This document shows, piece after piece, positions 63,279 to 64,000 of a stretch of DNA of 64,000 nucleotides; position 1 is the stretch's first letter, and each line of letters starts with the position of its first letter. The notes under the pieces were generated by a model, which did no database searches, was not told the DNA's origin, and saw only the letters and a list, made by a program, of their open reading frames with translations. Made by a program: the position numbers and the translations under genes. This DNA is from Pontixanthobacter aquaemixtae (GTDB lineage Bacteria; Pseudomonadota; Alphaproteobacteria; Sphingomonadales; Sphingomonadaceae): NCBI RefSeq assembly GCF_009827395.1, contig NZ_WTYX01000001.1, positions 1,679,722 to 1,743,721 on the forward strand, given 5' to 3'.

Positions 63279-64000
63279 ATGGCCGGAATGGTGCCTTTCA
63301 GCTGGGAAGATCCCTTCAATCTGGAATCCCAACTGACCGAAGACGAACGGATGATCCGCGATGCGGCGCATGGATTTGCGCAAAGCGAATTGCAGCCGCG
63401 CGTGCAGGAAGCCTTCCGCGGCGAAGTGGATGCGCCGGAACTGTTCCCGCTGTTTGGCCAGGCCGGCCTGCTGGGCGCGACCGTTCCCGAAGAATATGGC
63501 GGCGCCGGCGCAGGCTATGTCTCTTACGGATTGATCGCGCGCGAGATTGAGCGCGTTGACAGCGGATACCGGTCGATGGCCTCCGTCCAGTCCAGCCTCG
63601 TCATGTATCCGATCTACGCTTACGGATCCGAAGAACAGCGCCGCAAATATCTGCCCGGGCTTGCCAGCGGCGAGTTGATCGGCTGCTTCGGTCTGACCGA
63701 GCCCGATGCCGGCTCCGACCCCGGTTCAATGAAGACCTATGCCAAGAAGGACGGCGACGGTTACTCGCTTTCCGGTTCCAAAACATGGATTTCCAATTCG
63801 CCATTCGCCGATGTCTTCGTGGTTTGGGCCAAGAGCGAGGCGCATGGTGATGGCATTCGCGGATTTGTCCTGGAAAAAGGAATGGAAGGGCTCTCGGCGC
63901 CCAAAATCGAAGGCAAGGTTAGCCTGCGCGCATCGACCACCGGCATGATCATGATGGATGATGTAAAACTGCCCGCCGATGCGCTGTTGCCCGAAGTCCA
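63279..64000 (+). CDS. gcdH: Glutaryl-CoA dehydrogenase (5' part; cut by window end)
   Basis: 240 residues visible; no stop inside the window. Acyl-CoA dehydrogenase fold with '[24 protein letters not shown]' at the start, '[36 protein letters not shown]', '[19 protein letters not shown]' (FAD/substrate), and '[26 protein letters not shown]'. The opening '[17 protein letters not shown]' is characteristic of glutaryl-CoA dehydrogenase in lysine and tryptophan breakdown. CAGGAG precedes the ATG. Confidence 0.92.
   Translation, partial: MAGMVPFSWEDPFNLESQLTEDERMIRDAAHGFAQSELQPRVQEAFRGEVDAPELFPLFGQAGLLGATVPEEYGGAGAGYVSYGLIAREIERVDSGYRSMASVQSSLVMYPIYAYGSEEQRRKYLPGLASGELIGCFGLTEPDAGSDPGSMKTYAKKDGDGYSLSGSKTWISNSPFADVFVVWAKSEAHGDGIRGFVLEKGMEGLSAPKIEGKVSLRASTTGMIMMDDVKLPADALLPEV

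Noticed and set aside
1-64000. tRNA, rRNA, CRISPR array, integrase or transposase genes
   Set aside because: I looked for clover-leaf-like T-loop sequences (GGTTCGAATCC), regular direct repeats and DDE or tyrosine-recombinase motifs and found none convincing.

Overview
The window reads as a stretch of chromosome from a Sphingomonadales alphaproteobacterium, most likely in the Erythrobacteraceae/Sphingomonadaceae range. The evidence is a moderately high GC content, large TonB-dependent receptors, a heme-receptor/DUF6607/PepSY operon, an UvrB with a family-typical N-terminal extension, and GC-rich palindromic repeats encoding SPEGEG/PPQGEG-like peptides. I see no tRNA, rRNA, CRISPR array, transposase or phage gene. 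Most genes are core housekeeping or envelope genes packed into short operons.

Layout. 0.3-4.6 kb: mscL, then a lemA - TPM - TPM - Nudix - SDR run. 4.6-5.2 kb: a small stress-type operon of two near-identical 43-residue membrane peptides and a PspC protein, behind a good sigma-54-type promoter. 5.3-12.2 kb: recF, an EEP-fold phosphohydrolase, the divergent arylesterase / YbbA-YbbP-type ABC pair, and DUF805. 12.3-26.8 kb: a TonB receptor, typA, secreted unknowns, putP, and a heme-uptake-type operon with a possible Fur-family operator. 26.9-30.6 kb: a single-chain type IIG-like restriction-modification enzyme whose gene carries two in-frame palindromic elements and an AT-rich, probably exchanged, specificity region. 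30.8-37.6 kb: VOC protein, extensin-like lipoprotein, LuxR-type regulator with a degenerate receiver, uvrB, lipoprotein, DsbD-like protein.

37.7-46.2 kb is the most interesting region: a lasso-peptide-type RiPP cluster. It has a B2 leader peptidase, a PqqD-type B1 recognition protein, a 48-residue precursor and an asparagine-synthetase-like cyclase. Around them sit an unusually rich set of tailoring genes: HPr-kinase-like kinase, nucleotidyltransferase, two sulfotransferases, an Asp/Asn beta-hydroxylase-like dioxygenase and a GT8-like glycosyltransferase. The predicted core (GGPGNVRPTENAFYSTS) ends in Tyr-Ser-Thr-Ser. Its only acidic residue falls at position 10 under the usual cleavage rule, so ring size is an open question. 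No dedicated exporter is present. A convergent gene encodes a very unusual fusion of an ArsP/DUF318-type permease with FG-GAP repeats and an ASPIC/UnbV domain.

49.5-64 kb returns to housekeeping: a UbiH-type hydroxylase, mitofilin-like protein-hemD-hemC, tsaD-gpsA-flippase, a vWA lipoprotein, an OmpA - small membrane protein - HhH run, acetyl-CoA synthetase, a CoA-ester lyase and the start of glutaryl-CoA dehydrogenase, cut by the window end.
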